The notes beneath the pieces were generated by a model, which was not told the DNA's origin, did not search any database, and saw only the letters and a program-made list of their open reading frames with translations. Both the position numbers and the translations under genes were made by a program. DNA of 64,000 nt from Nematopogon swammerdamellus (Eukaryota; Arthropoda; Insecta; Lepidoptera; Adelidae): the NCBI GenBank assembly GCA_946902875.1, contig OX336340.1:10050066-10114065 (forward strand), written 5' to 3'. Positions 52,201 to 56,030 of the stretch are shown piece by piece (the first letter of the stretch is position 1; each line of letters opens with the position of its first letter).

Positions 52201-54494
52201 ATCCTGGCCGGGATGTATTTTTTCCCCAAGGATTTTCGATTTGCATTTTTCTAATTAAAAATATTTAGACTGAGTTGGAGACTAAATAAAACACTGAATA
52301 ATTCTATAATATTTATGCAAAACGTTTCACACTGCAGGAGGAAGTGAGAAGCGCAGTTCACTAGAGAATCCACCTCACGTGCCTCGCCGCCAGCACAAGT
52401 ACGCCGCGGTCGACATCTCACTGGACGACCCCGCCCCCTCGCCCGCTGCCCCCGACGACCTGCGCGACTCGGGCATCGGCGACGCGCACAGCTACAACAA
52501 CACTTACGAGGACCATCACCTCAAGGTATAGCGACCGCTGACATGTCCCTCATTCACTTACCGGTCCTTGCTATGTTTATTTTTGTTGTATTGAGTGGTG
52601 TGCTGCACTTAGGAGTTTCTCCAATGCACCGCCGCGCCGTCGACAGTGGCACTTATAGATCACATTAACTCCTCAAGCTAAGCGCAAACTGGCGCGGTGG
52701 TGGCGGTCATAGCGGTGGCGGCCAAAGTAGCGGTGGCGGTGGCGTTCAAAAGTCGCGCAGATCAGAGCGTTCAGATTCGACGGCTGTGGTGCCGCGGTGG
52801 TTGCGTTATTTCGTAATTTTCGTACTTTTAACTACAAAATGGAAGAAATTTTACTTTTGGCTGCTCTGTTATGTTTATGTTATTCTATTATATATTATTT
52901 CTTCTATGATTATTATTGTTATTCTATATATTCTGTTATATTTATGTTATTTATTTCTGTTATGTTATATTTTGATCTTCTTCCGTATGTTTTTGAATTC
53001 CGCGTGAGCAGTATTGTATAGAATTGAGTGATTGTAGACCTTGTTTATAATTATTTCCTCCATTCTTTCGTCAGTTTCTATGATTATCACGCGATCAGAT
53101 GCTGCAGGCGCGATCTGATCGTCACCGCCGCCACCGCAGCGATCGGACCGCGCACTGACCGCACGCGTGCAGCGATCGACCGCGCCAGTGTGCGCTTGCA
53201 CACGCTTGAAAAAATTGCAATATATATAACCTATCTGATCGCCACCGCTACCGCCACCGCCGTGATCGCCTAAGCTAAGCGCAAGCTGGCGCGGTGGTGG
53301 CGGTCATAGCGGTGGCGGTCAAAGTAGCGGTGGCGGTGGCGTTCAAAAGTCGCGCAGATCAGAGCGTTCAGATTCGACGGCTGTGATGCCGCGGTGGTTG
53401 CGTAATTTCGTAATTTTCGTACTTTTAACTACAAAATTGAAGAAATTTAACTTTTTTTACTCTTAAATTTAACTTTTTTTTTATTTTTTACTTTTTTTTA
53501 CTTTTGTTTTACTGTTTTTTAATTCAGCGTGAGCAGTATTGCATAGAATTGAGTGATTGTACACCTCGTTTATAATTATTTCCTCCATCCTTTTGTCAGT
53601 TCCTATGATTATCACGCGATCTGATCGCCACCGCCGCCACCGCCGCGATCGGACCGCGCACTGACCGCACGCGTGCAGCGATCGACCGCGCAAGTGTGCG
53701 CTTGCACACGCTTGAAAAAATTGCAATATATATAACCTATCTGATCGCCACCGCCACCGCCACCGCCGTGATCGCCTTGATCGCCGCAGTTTGCGCTTAG
53801 CTTTGATCGCGCCAGTTTGAGCTTAGCTTTAGCCTAGTTTCACACAGTATTTATTTTTAGCCTTCTAGTCTTATTAGTCCTTACGCCTTAGTCTTGCGTC
53901 ACATATCTAAATGAATTAGTCGTCTTAGTGCTATTATTTATACTGTCCTTCACAGTTATCTATCACACATAAATCCTGGAAATTGTATTATCCCAGTATT
54001 ATTGGAAAAAACATAACTGAACTAAACATAATGTCATTCTGTTTCAAAGGTTGATACAGGACTAAGGGGGACTCCCTTTGCAGACTTGCTCGTCTATTAA
54101 CTACCATATATAGCCCCACATACGCACACGCGTGTACATACTATGTTTCTTGTCTTGTACTGGTTTTCTTTTAATTGTGTATATTAAAATGTTTTGTTTT
54201 TCTTTTCTATTGTACTTCTTTCATGCTTATCTATACCTATGTATATTTACCTCTCCAGTACACCTTTCGAATGATTCACAGACATCAGATAAAGAAGGTT
54301 ACATGGGTGAGGAGTATGATTCGAGAGTGGAGAGGGCGCAGCTGGAGCACGCGGCGGGTGCGACCTCAGAGCGCGTCGGCGGCGGCGGTGGCGAGACTCC
54401 GCCCCCCATTCCGCCCAAGTCACTCGCACATCTCAGCAGCTTCGATTCGGGCGTCGGCCACAACGAGCACAACGGTAACCACCACTCAAACTGA
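19119..54494 (+). CDS. mbc: DOCK-family Rac GEF (myoblast city / DOCK1-2-5 ortholog), 32 exons, 5' end missing
   Basis: This is a partial gene spanning 35 kb. The 32 exons sum to 5,269 nt, or one trailing nucleotide of a split codon plus 1,755 codons and a TGA stop. Known family role: an atypical guanine-nucleotide exchange factor that loads Rac with GTP at the membrane, working with ELMO and Crk in myoblast fusion, cell migration and engulfment. Domains seen, numbered within the visible protein: post-SH3 linker 1-200; DHR-1 about 235-470 ([26 protein letters not shown]); helical repeat region 470-1070; DHR-2 about 1075-1460 ([40 protein letters not shown]); proline-rich tail 1487-1755. All junctions are GT-AG and keep frame. 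Residue spacing matches DOCK1 and Drosophila mbc from about DOCK1 residue 150 to the end. The SH3 and first ELMO-binding segments were not found. Identification was made by recall of the family, without a database search. Confidence 0.93.
19812..20108 (-). mobile_element. SINE of the 5S-headed family, 5'-truncated
   Basis: Poly-T then ATGGAAACTGACACGGTTGG, CCATAACACCGGGTAAACTT, TTTCATTCAGTGCGGTGGTA and GTCGCCTTTTACGACATACA. No 5S-like head. In the intron before mbc exon 2. Confidence 0.85.
20255..20566 (+). CDS. mbc: mbc exon 2
   Basis: 104 codons, phase 0 at both ends. It begins GRATLRRP and contains a lineage-specific poly-glycine run (about nine Gly, near 20327-20356) before the conserved part [15 protein letters not shown]. 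The conserved [18 protein letters not shown] follows. The glycine run is a low-complexity insertion that I do not know from other DOCK proteins. Confidence 0.9.
20716..20734 (+). other. G-quadruplex-capable G-run
   Basis: GGGAGGGGGAGGGGGAGGG, four G-tracts with 1-nt loops, 150 nt after the mbc exon 2 donor on the transcribed-RNA sense strand. Confidence 0.8.
21510..21707 (+). CDS. mbc: mbc exon 3
   Basis: 66 codons, phase 0, beginning [22 protein letters not shown], which matches the DOCK1 segment with VCQIVRVGRM just before DHR-1. Very GC-rich. The next intron carries a MITE with mirrored GGGTGTCCCAAAACT ends. Confidence 0.92.
21924..22317. mobile_element. MITE with GGGTGTCCCAAAACT ends, copy 3
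   Basis: TACAGGGTGTCCCAAAACTC start and inverted GAGTTTTGGGACACGTTGTA end, with mirrored GGAGTAGGCCAATTTATG-type arms. In intron 3 of mbc. Confidence 0.85.
22955..23480. repeat. Retroelement tail plus interspersed repeat
   Basis: 22955-23040 is a (TGTA)n retroelement tail. 23085-23480 matches, in inverted orientation, 40890-41160 (shared GACACCCGACAGAAGCGAAG-type and TTGTATTTAAAATCCAATTA segments). Confidence 0.6.
23572..23671 (+). CDS. mbc: mbc exon 4
   Basis: Encodes [20 protein letters not shown] and ends inside a Gly codon. The VYQCEEKDF string is characteristic of insect mbc. It leads into DHR-1. AT-richer than neighbouring exons. Confidence 0.9.
23728..23920 (+). mobile_element. tRNA-headed SINE, 5'-truncated
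   Basis: Starts inside the head (TTGCGAGAGTTCTGAGGTTC), box B GGTTCGAATCCGGTCGCGTC, then TGTACCAATGAG and CACCTTCACCAGCTGCTCCA. Intron 4 of mbc. Confidence 0.8.
24246..24633 (-). mobile_element. 5S-headed SINE, nearly full length, minus strand
   Basis: Poly-T left end and body as in the family. At the right, the minus-strand 5S-like head: GGTTACCCATCCAAGTACTG and GCGTTGCTTAACAACAGTCG, then CACTGAGCTTCCGAGGCTGA. Confidence 0.85.
24685..24912 (+). mobile_element. Retroelement tail abutting the mbc exon 5 acceptor
   Basis: GTGTGGGGTCGGTACTTAAT, GTCGTAAAAGGCGACTAAGG, TGGCTTTCATGGAAGACACA, TTTGCATGAAGGCCCCCAAC and GAGCCAACCCCAAACC. Same as 48139-48364 and part of 38190-38305. Its A/C-rich end supplies the sequence just before the exon 5 AG. 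Confidence 0.8.
24923..25158 (+). CDS. mbc: mbc exon 5 (DHR-1)
   Basis: Contains the DHR-1 signature: [19 protein letters not shown] followed by [23 protein letters not shown]-1 binds PtdIns(3,4,5)P3 and recruits DOCK proteins to membrane. Its 3' splice site lies about 10 nt beyond a retroelement tail (24685-24912), and no polypyrimidine tract is visible. Confidence 0.95.
26191..26353 (+). CDS. mbc: mbc exon 6 (DHR-1)
   Basis: Encodes the DHR-1 continuation ...[20 protein letters not shown] and FEFRHCS, matching DOCK1 YKSVIYYQVKQPRW...RFTFRHRSS. Ends phase 1 with donor GTCAGT. Confidence 0.95.
26621..26744 (+). CDS. mbc: mbc exon 7 (DHR-1)
   Basis: Encodes [18 protein letters not shown]...[18 protein letters not shown], equivalent to the DOCK1 strand pair KDKSEKIFALAFVKLM and LRDGEHDLIVYK. 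Ends after two nucleotides of a Lys codon (AA, donor GTTAGT). Confidence 0.95.
27282..27436 (+). CDS. mbc: mbc exon 8 (end of DHR-1)
   Basis: Encodes [16 protein letters not shown] and ends [12 protein letters not shown], the conserved C-terminal boundary of DHR-1. The donor GTCAGT follows one nucleotide of the next codon. Confidence 0.95.
27616..27937 (+). repeat. Imperfect repeats of the exon 9 acceptor motif
   Basis: Motif AGTGT(A/T)ATACTnnCAGAGGACCT: the real site is 27911-27937. Related copies: about 27616-27640 (AGTGTGATATTTGCAGAGAA), 27652-27672 (AGTGTAATACTTAGGACTTG) and 27682-27708 (AGTGTTATACTCGTAGAGGA). A MITE separates the third from the real site. Confidence 0.7.
27708..27897. 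mobile_element. Foldback MITE, copy 1 (30 nt before mbc exon 9)
   Basis: Arms AACCTACACCGCATACTACG and CGTAGTAGGCGGTGTAGGTT, then TGTTCTCCGCATCATTTTGT facing its near-complement ACAAAATGACGCGGAGAACA. The whole unit folds into one long hairpin. Same family as 56031-56210. Confidence 0.88.
27928..28096 (+). CDS. mbc: mbc exon 9
   Basis: Encodes [20 protein letters not shown] and [20 protein letters not shown], matching DOCK1 LLGLLKWRSN and VVKFLQDTLDALF. Its acceptor lies 30 nt after a foldback MITE and is the last of several imperfect copies of an acceptor-like motif (27616-27937). Confidence 0.93.
28552..28686 (+). CDS. mbc: mbc exon 10
   Basis: Encodes [20 protein letters not shown], then [19 protein letters not shown], matching DOCK1 DRKFQHFNPVLETYIKKHF. 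Helical repeat region. A 1.8-kb repeat-bearing intron follows. Confidence 0.95.
28852..29805. mobile_element. Possible element bounded by inverted TATACAACGACCTCACCTA ends
   Basis: Left AATTATACAACGACCTCACC and right TTTAGGTGAGGTCGTTGGAA are inverted. Between them lie a partial copy of the 8926 family (29377-29460) and no recognised gene. The boundary is tentative. Confidence 0.5.
30514..30760 (+). CDS. mbc: mbc exon 11
   Basis: 82 codons, GC-rich, beginning [15 protein letters not shown] and containing [20 protein letters not shown], matching DOCK1 LYKAMKALESIFKFIVRSR. The acceptor is preceded by a G/T-rich tract. Confidence 0.93.
30790..30880 (-). repeat. LINE 3' UTR fragment (inverted partner of 36440-36540)
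   Basis: ATGATTTAAAGTGTGAGAGTTAGGG and ATTGTGATCTCTCAAAAGTTT-type sequence is the reverse complement of the region after the CRFC remnant at 36256. Confidence 0.65.
30915..30990 (+). mobile_element. RTE-like LINE tail with (GAT)n
   Basis: CTTGGGAGAGGCCTATGCCC AGCAGTGGACCGATACGG then GCTGATGATGATGATG. Reads [13 protein letters not shown], the common end of lepidopteran RTE reverse transcriptases. An inverted tail is at 59703-59790. Confidence 0.75.
31003..31108 (+). repeat. Pyrimidine-rich tract
   Basis: About 105 bp almost purely C/T on the plus strand (CTCTCTCTCTCCCTCCCCCT ...), between mbc exons 11 and 12. Could form triplex DNA or act as a splicing-factor binding tract. Confidence 0.8.
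31216..31402 (+). CDS. mbc: mbc exon 12
   Basis: Encodes [20 protein letters not shown]...[10 protein letters not shown], in the middle helical region at low sequence conservation. Identified mainly by position, open frame and clean splice sites with matching phase. Confidence 0.85.
31854..32098 (+). CDS. mbc: mbc exon 13 (source of the decayed tandem array)
   Basis: Encodes [20 protein letters not shown] and ends [16 protein letters not shown], matching DOCK1 CREILLPMMTDQLKYHL. Ends phase 0 at donor GTGAGT. The 3' part plus donor of this exon is repeated in decayed form at 34137-34940, inside the following 3-kb intron. Confidence 0.93.
32099..32705. other. Start of mbc intron 13, no feature beyond flank
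   Basis: AT-rich. Probably includes the 3' UTR of the minus-strand LINE at 32706-34137, whose exact 3' end and target duplication I could not fix. Confidence 0.4.
32706..34137 (-). pseudogene. LINE reverse-transcriptase fragment (CR1/Jockey-like), 5'-truncated, one internal stop
   Basis: On the minus strand from about 34137 down to 32706 the frame encodes a non-LTR reverse transcriptase: [65 protein letters not shown] and the catalytic FADD box ([10 protein letters not shown]). The C-terminal part has SYGLMFWGN and [18 protein letters not shown]. One TGA near 33286 sits where relatives have Trp (T-W-K to T-stop-K). The endonuclease and upstream RT are missing. At 34137 it abuts the exon-13-derived array. 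Clade is uncertain. Confidence 0.9.
34137..34940 (+). repeat. Decayed 175-bp tandem array derived from the 3' half of mbc exon 13
   Basis: About five units. Each starts near TTCCGCTCGGGAAACGCTGG and ends with the exon-13 sequence GGCAACTCTCCAGTGTCC plus donor GTGAGTACT. Donor positions are 34301, 34476, 34651 and 34826 (period 175), and the fifth unit is cut short near 34940. All units carry TAG where exon 13 has TGG (LLW to LL-stop) and lack an acceptor, so they are dead exon halves. Antisense ORFs here are shadows. Confidence 0.93.
35124..35285 (+). CDS. mbc: mbc exon 14
   Basis: 54 codons, phase 0: [20 protein letters not shown] and [19 protein letters not shown], matching DOCK1 VDFLMETFIMFKNLIGKNV. 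Confidence 0.94.
35290..36005. other. mbc intron 14 with unassigned open frames
   Basis: Frames at 35356-35667 and 35657-36000 are open but unrecognised. Read-through from exon 14 meets a stop within about 30 codons, so intron retention would truncate the protein. Confidence 0.4.
36010..36138 (+). CDS. mbc: mbc exon 15
   Basis: 43 codons, phase 0: [20 protein letters not shown], matching DOCK1 VYPFDWVIMNMVQNKVFLRA. The next intron holds LINE and SINE remnants. Confidence 0.94.
36256..36540 (+). pseudogene. Non-LTR retrotransposon C-terminal remnant (CRFC motif)
   Basis: Encodes [20 protein letters not shown] then [20 protein letters not shown]. The C-x2-C...H...C arrangement with E-x-P-x-H is the usual end of R1/Jockey-type LINE proteins. 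Short, 5'-truncated, in mbc intron 15. Confidence 0.75.
36775..37090 (-). mobile_element. Retroelement tail, inverted
   Basis: (CATA)n at the left, then GTATTCGGACAAGATAACTATC, ATGACTCGGTTGAAGGACCG, CTGTCGCCCTTTAGCGCGGC and CGACATGGGGAGAGATGCAG. Reverse of the 4739-5060 tail. Confidence 0.75.
37125..37440 (+). mobile_element. SINE of the 5S-headed family, head replaced or lost
   Basis: GTGTGGGGCCGGTACTTTAA, CCACTGCATCTCTCCCCGTG, TGATACCACCGCACTGAATG, CACGGATGTTGTAGGTGATG and TCAGTTTCCAGAAAAAATAA. Ends about 50 nt before the mbc exon 16 acceptor. Confidence 0.85.
37490..37634 (+). CDS. mbc: mbc exon 16
   Basis: Encodes [20 protein letters not shown] and [12 protein letters not shown], matching DOCK1 LWNNYFHLAVAFLTQESLQ. 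The 3' splice site lies about 50 nt after the A-rich tail of a SINE (37125-37440). Confidence 0.93.
37676..38032 (-). pseudogene. RTE-like LINE reverse-transcriptase C-terminus, disabled
   Basis: Minus strand: [54 protein letters not shown], then frameshifted QVGRHHQVRRR and the CCAGCAGTGGAC-type tail. The [10 protein letters not shown] and KLKWQWDGH blocks are diagnostic of lepidopteran RTE-like elements. In mbc intron 16. Confidence 0.9.
38190..38305 (+). mobile_element. Retroelement tail fragment
   Basis: GAAGGACATAGGCTGGGTGA, TTTGCATGAAGGTCCCCAAA and TTAGAGCCAACACCAAAAAC, ending in AACATCAACAACAACATGG. Same family as 24685-24912 and 48139-48364. Confidence 0.75.
38664..38892 (+). CDS. 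mbc: mbc exon 17
   Basis: Encodes [20 protein letters not shown] and [12 protein letters not shown], matching DOCK1 FIPEMVGPILEMTLIPETEL and DEQYKVLFDKI. The acceptor follows a G-rich run. The next 1.75-kb intron (38893-40645) contains no repeat or gene I recognise. Confidence 0.93.
40646..40802 (+). CDS. mbc: mbc exon 18
   Basis: Encodes [20 protein letters not shown] and [13 protein letters not shown]...MACTVNLL, matching DOCK1 [28 protein letters not shown]. The acceptor follows a G/T-rich tract. Confidence 0.94.
40890..41275. repeat. Interspersed repeat plus tRNA-SINE head fragment
   Basis: 40890-41160 matches 23085-23480 inverted. 41150-41200 holds the common GGGTTCCGTAGCTAAATGGC motif. 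41211-41275 is the minus-strand SINE head (CTCGGACCTCACGCAAGAGA ... CACCCGCTGCTT). Confidence 0.65.
41501..41614 (+). CDS. mbc: mbc exon 19 (start of DHR-2)
   Basis: 38 codons, phase 0: [20 protein letters not shown] then [18 protein letters not shown]. This is the opening of DHR-2 lobe A, the catalytic Rac-GEF module. Matches DOCK1 FYKEIEREEMYIRYLYKL. Confidence 0.96.
42467..42595 (+). CDS. mbc: mbc exon 20 (DHR-2)
   Basis: 43 codons, phase 0: [14 protein letters not shown] and [18 protein letters not shown], matching DOCK1 LKEQLYQEIIHYFDKGK. The next intron holds two SINE copies and a foldback. Confidence 0.95.
42953..43053 (-). mobile_element. SINE fragment (5S-headed family)
   Basis: Poly-T, ATGGAAACTGACACTGTTGG, CCTACAACATCCGTGATGTC and CCGGGTGAACTTGGTGCCAC. 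Only the 3' 100 bp is present. mbc intron 20. Confidence 0.8.
43313..43635 (-). mobile_element. SINE of the 5S-headed family
   Basis: TTATAGGAAACTGACACGGT to CGACATGCACTGGGAGAGAT, CCGGCCCCACACGGTA. No 5S head. mbc intron 20. Confidence 0.85.
43694..43895. mobile_element. Foldback element 41 nt before mbc exon 21
   Basis: ATATTAAATAATGAACTCGG ... and the inverted CCGAGTTCATTATTTAATAT. Arms extend inward through GCTTACCGGTGCGATAATGG and GCGAGCGCATCGCTG, about 57 bp. The loop carries GGACTCGAAACGTCGAGC. Confidence 0.85.
43937..44131 (+). CDS. mbc: mbc exon 21 (DHR-2), copy 1 of the exon array
   Basis: 65 codons, phase 0 at both ends: [20 protein letters not shown] ... [16 protein letters not shown]. 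Matches DOCK1 MWEEAIALGKELAEQYE...YFAVGYYGQGFPSFLR in DHR-2. This is the only copy with the full 5' end (CWEKGLPL). The donor AGG|GTACGC joins in frame to exon 22 (NKQFVYRGG). Confidence 0.96.
44155..45116 (+). repeat. Tandem array: five extra copies of mbc exon 21, 197-bp period
   Basis: Copies start at 44155, 44352, 44549, 44746 and 44943. Each is a 174-nt open exon unit (58 codons, beginning [11 protein letters not shown], lacking the first seven residues of copy 1). Copies 1-5 are each followed by the same 23-nt spacer, which starts GTACGC and ends CTGTAG. The last copy keeps the ordinary downstream intron sequence (GTACGCCTTC). The units differ by only a few single bases. Reading through a spacer shifts frame and meets TGA within 11 codons. 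The copies could be extra exons, skipped decoys or an assembly error. Confidence 0.95.
45161..45275 (-). mobile_element. SINE fragment (5S-headed family)
   Basis: Poly-T, ATGGAAACTGACGGTTGGCA, CATCCGTGATGTCAGCCCAT and GTGAACTTAGTGCCACGTCA. Immediately after the exon-21 array. Confidence 0.8.
45510..45651 (+). CDS. mbc: mbc exon 22 (DHR-2)
   Basis: Encodes [20 protein letters not shown] and [13 protein letters not shown], matching DOCK1 KVFIYRGKEYERREDF...PGDDIKNSPGQY. The next intron carries a TA-flanked foldback MITE. Confidence 0.96.
45730..45905. mobile_element. Foldback MITE with TA duplication
   Basis: CAGGTCGGTTAACTAAAGCT ... inverted AGCTTTAGTTAACCGACCTG, flanked by TA at 45728-45729 and 45906-45907. 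Arms of about 60 bp with a short loop. Tc1/mariner-type target. mbc intron 22. Confidence 0.9.
46435..46595 (+). CDS. mbc: mbc exon 23 (DHR-2)
   Basis: Encodes [20 protein letters not shown] and [19 protein letters not shown]...DNEFK, matching DOCK1 YIQCFTVKP and FYRVNEVQRFEYSRPI. Confidence 0.96.
46800..46907 (+). CDS. mbc: mbc exon 24 (DHR-2)
   Basis: 36 codons: [20 protein letters not shown], then [16 protein letters not shown]. Matches DOCK1 [20 protein letters not shown] and the ISP motif in VEISPLE that is needed for Rac exchange. Here the triplet reads ITP. Confidence 0.97.
47272..47379 (+). CDS. mbc: mbc exon 25 (DHR-2)
   Basis: 36 codons: [20 protein letters not shown] and [10 protein letters not shown], matching DOCK1 NAIETMQLTNDKI...INPLSMLLN. 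The following 1.65-kb intron holds a retroelement tail and hairpins. Confidence 0.96.
48139..48364 (+). mobile_element. Retroelement tail (same family as 24685-24912)
   Basis: GTGTGGGACCGGTACTCTAA, TGTCGTAAAAGGCGACTAAG, GGCTTTCATGGAAGACATAG, GAGCCAACCCCAAACCAAAT. mbc intron 25. Confidence 0.8.
48509..48721. repeat. Two adjacent hairpins
   Basis: 48509-48570: GTGCCAGCATATGGCACG with inverted CGTGCCATATGCTGGCAC. 48594-48721: GGCTTTCCACAACCTGATAT and inverted ATATCACGGGCTGTGGGAAGCC-type arm, with GGGCGGCCTTA/AAGGCCGCCC inside. Probably MITE ends. Intron 25. Confidence 0.75.
49028..49233 (+). CDS. mbc: mbc exon 26 (DHR-2 alpha-10 insert)
   Basis: Begins [20 protein letters not shown], matching DOCK1 GIVDPAVMGGFANYEKAF. 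By family knowledge this loop carries the valine nucleotide sensor that expels GDP/Mg from Rac. The aligned Val is about residue 1395 here and is conserved, so catalysis is predicted intact. Ends ...[11 protein letters not shown]. Confidence 0.96.
49411..49500 (+). CDS. mbc: mbc exon 27 (end of DHR-2)
   Basis: 30 codons: [20 protein letters not shown]. Matches the DOCK1 helix FHERMEACFKQLKEKVEKEY that closes DHR-2. Confidence 0.92.
49861..49966 (+). CDS. mbc: mbc exon 28 (proline-rich tail)
   Basis: Encodes [20 protein letters not shown] and [25 protein letters not shown] is an SH3-ligand-like stretch. Donor GTGAGG, phase 0. Confidence 0.88.
49995..50060. repeat. Hairpin after mbc exon 28
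   Basis: CACGATGTAGGAAAGGAA and inverted TTCCTTTCCTACATCGTG flank a 4-8 nt loop, 35 nt after the exon 28 donor. Confidence 0.75.
50656..50855 (+). CDS. mbc: mbc exon 29 (proline-rich tail)
   Basis: Encodes [20 protein letters not shown], an Ala/Pro run, [10 protein letters not shown] and [11 protein letters not shown]. Contains two PxxP-type SH3 ligand candidates. Phase 0 in, phase 2 out. Confidence 0.88.
51450..51550 (+). CDS. mbc: mbc exon 30 (proline-rich tail)
   Basis: Encodes [20 protein letters not shown] and [12 protein letters not shown]. Ser-rich followed by a PPLPPR motif (class II SH3 ligand). Split Gly codon at the end. Confidence 0.88.
52143..52214 (+). tRNA. tRNA-like sequence, probably pseudogene
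   Basis: 72 nt that fold as a tRNA. Acceptor GGCCCGG against CCGGGAT (one or two mismatches). D arm around GCGTAGTTGGTTATCGC (box A). Anticodon stem TTGGC/GCCAG. T arm CCAGG-TTCGAAT-CCTGG (perfect box B). The anticodon loop AGCTCAA has G where U33 is expected, with CTC at the anticodon position, so function is doubtful. Lies in mbc intron 30. Confidence 0.55.
52338..52525 (+). CDS. mbc: mbc exon 31 (tail)
   Basis: Encodes [30 protein letters not shown] and [20 protein letters not shown]. Low-complexity acidic/proline tail. Ends phase 0 at AAG|GTATAG. The next intron holds a tandem transposon duplication. Confidence 0.88.
52676..53815. mobile_element. Two tandem copies of a ~560-bp non-autonomous transposon
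   Basis: CTAAGCGCAAACTGGCGCGG starts copy 1 (52678); AAGCGCAAGCTGGCGCGGTG starts copy 2 (about 53276). Both share GCGGTGGCGTTCAAAAGTCG and TTCGTACTTTTAACTACAAA, and end ATCTGATCGCCACCGC...GTGATCGCC. The final end CAGTTTGCGCTTAGCTTTG is inverted to the start. A short ATGGAAGAAATTTTACTTTT frame in copy 1 may be the vestige of a transposase start (Harbinger-like guess). Confidence 0.75.
54282..54494 (+). CDS. mbc: mbc exon 32 (terminal, stop TGA 54492-54494)
   Basis: Phase 0 from acceptor [34 protein letters not shown], then a Gly run, [20 protein letters not shown] and a short His/Asn end. PPIPPK (54402-54419) fits the Crk N-SH3 consensus P-x-(L/V/I)-P-x-K, the known mbc-Crk contact type. A stronger-looking acceptor 23 nt upstream (CTCTCCAG at 54258) would shift frame and replace this tail with an Arg/Ser-rich one ending at 54543. 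Confidence 0.88.
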   Translation, partial: TSDKEGYMGEEYDSRVERAQLEHAAGATSERVGGGGGETPPPIPPKSLAHLSSFDSGVGHNEHNGNHHSN

Positions 54495-55279
54495 TCCCTG
54501 CAGCCGGCCGGACACTCACACAACACATTCACGTTCACCGTAACAACGAACGCATGTCAAGACGGTAAGGGCTAAACAGGTTATAGTAGGACAGAGATAG
54601 TATCTACTTTTGTTGTTACACTGAAAGCTGTTATACGTACGTTGTGGCAGATGGTGCGATGATTTTTTTATTTTTTTTTATTTAAACACACTGTTAGCTA
54701 CATCACCTACAACATCCGTGATGTCAGCCTGTAACCGTCAGCATAACACCGGGTGAACTAGGTGCCATGTCAGTGCTTCCCTTCATTTCATGTCGGCTAC
54801 ACTGAACTGGACGGAAAACAAACTATTTACATAGCCGTTTCGACCAATGTTTCATTCAGTGTTGCTTAGGGTTGCTTAACAACAGTCGACCGACCGCACC
54901 ACTGAGCTGCCGAGGCTGACACTCCCTACAAACTAACCAGTGCAATTCTGCTTCTTCTTTTGGATTTGGGCAACCTAACAATCTCGCTTATTACTGCCAG
55001 CGTCCAGCGATGGGACACTCTTGGTGAAAAAATAGGAACTAGCATATAAGAAAGATTGTCAACCCATCTGCCCTTGTACTATATTTTTACCTGTTGATTG
55101 TAACTTTTAATTTGCTTTTATAATTGTAAATTTTAACTAGTTGGCCCTACAGTACGCACTAAAGATTAATCTGTAAATAAATGACAAGTCTTTAGGTCTA
55201 TCAAACTCAAGATCACTTGTTACACCACACCTGACATACTGACTTGAACCAGAAGTGGTGCATTCATATCCGGGCATAC
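54495..55279 (+). other. mbc 3' UTR candidate
   Basis: AT-rich sequence after the stop codon, carrying a minus-strand SINE (54664-54924). A canonical AATAAA lies at 55176-55181. Further AATAAA sites occur downstream to about 59680, so the true transcript end cannot be fixed from sequence. Confidence 0.4.
54664..54924 (-). mobile_element. 5S-headed SINE, internally deleted
   Basis: Body GTTAGCTACATCACCTACAA ... TTTCGACCAATGTTTCATTC joined directly to the head GTTGCTTAACAACAGTCGAC, CACTGAGCTGCCGAGGCTGA. The middle of the body is missing. Confidence 0.8.
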
Positions 55280-55571
55280 CACAGAGCATGAAATGCGCGC
55301 GCCCGCCCCTACTAGAGGCGCCGTGAGCGCTATTTCTCTACAACGCCGTTGAAGCCTGTGGGCGTGGCCTATGACTTACATATGTGTGTTGTGCGTGTGC
55401 ATTTGTTTTGTGCGTGTGCCTAACTTGCTCCTCTTTGTGTGTAGTGTCGATACTAGCACACACACACATACGAAGCGCTAGCAGCTCAGCGTACGGTTAT
55501 TGGGTTTCAAATATCATCGCTTAGGGCGCCTCTAGTAGGGGGCGCGGGCGGTAGGTATTTGATGCTCTGTG
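55280..55571. mobile_element. hAT-like MITE with 8-bp target duplication
   Basis: Ends CACAGAGCAT and ATGCTCTGTG, flanked on both sides by GGGCATAC (55272-55279 and 55572-55579). Inner arms CCCGCCCCTACTAGAGGCGCC and the inverted GGCGCCTCTAGTAGGGGGCG. An 8-bp duplication and CA...TG ends fit hAT. Confidence 0.9.
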
Positions 55572-56030
55572 GGGCATACCTACATAATATGTGAGTGAGC
55601 CACTTAATGGTAACAGTCATACATGCTCGATGCGACACCATCGGACAGTGTGCCAGCGTGTCAGAGCAAAGTCAGAGAGAGAGAGAGAGGGAGTTATTGT
55701 TGATTAGGTCGATTGATTTGTTTATTCCAATGATGTAGTCGAGTGCAATCTCTAATGAAGGTTTAGCAACTTAGAGTATAATTCTGGTTGAGTAGTGAGA
55801 GATTGAATTGTGACGCTGATGCGAGCTGAATGTTTAATTTTCTTGCACTTGAAGCAACGGTTTCCTAGGATAGTGGTGGTACCGTTGTTTAGCGTCTGTA
55901 TGACGGGAAACATCTTGACATTGAGAAACGGCATTCACTGTATGTATATAATATGGCAGTGGGAAATGGTTGGTCTTGAAGCGTTATATTAGTATGTTTG
56001 GATCTACACTTCAATGATGAAAGTTCAGTA

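Noticed and set aside
53028..53273. Hydrophobic and His-rich frames as membrane proteins
   Set aside because: They lie entirely inside the tandem transposon copies.
54259..54543. Alternative last exon as the main product
   Set aside because: Its Arg/Ser/Thr-rich frame lacks the PPIPPK motif, and phase from exon 31 favours the downstream acceptor for the expected tail. Kept as a finding instead.
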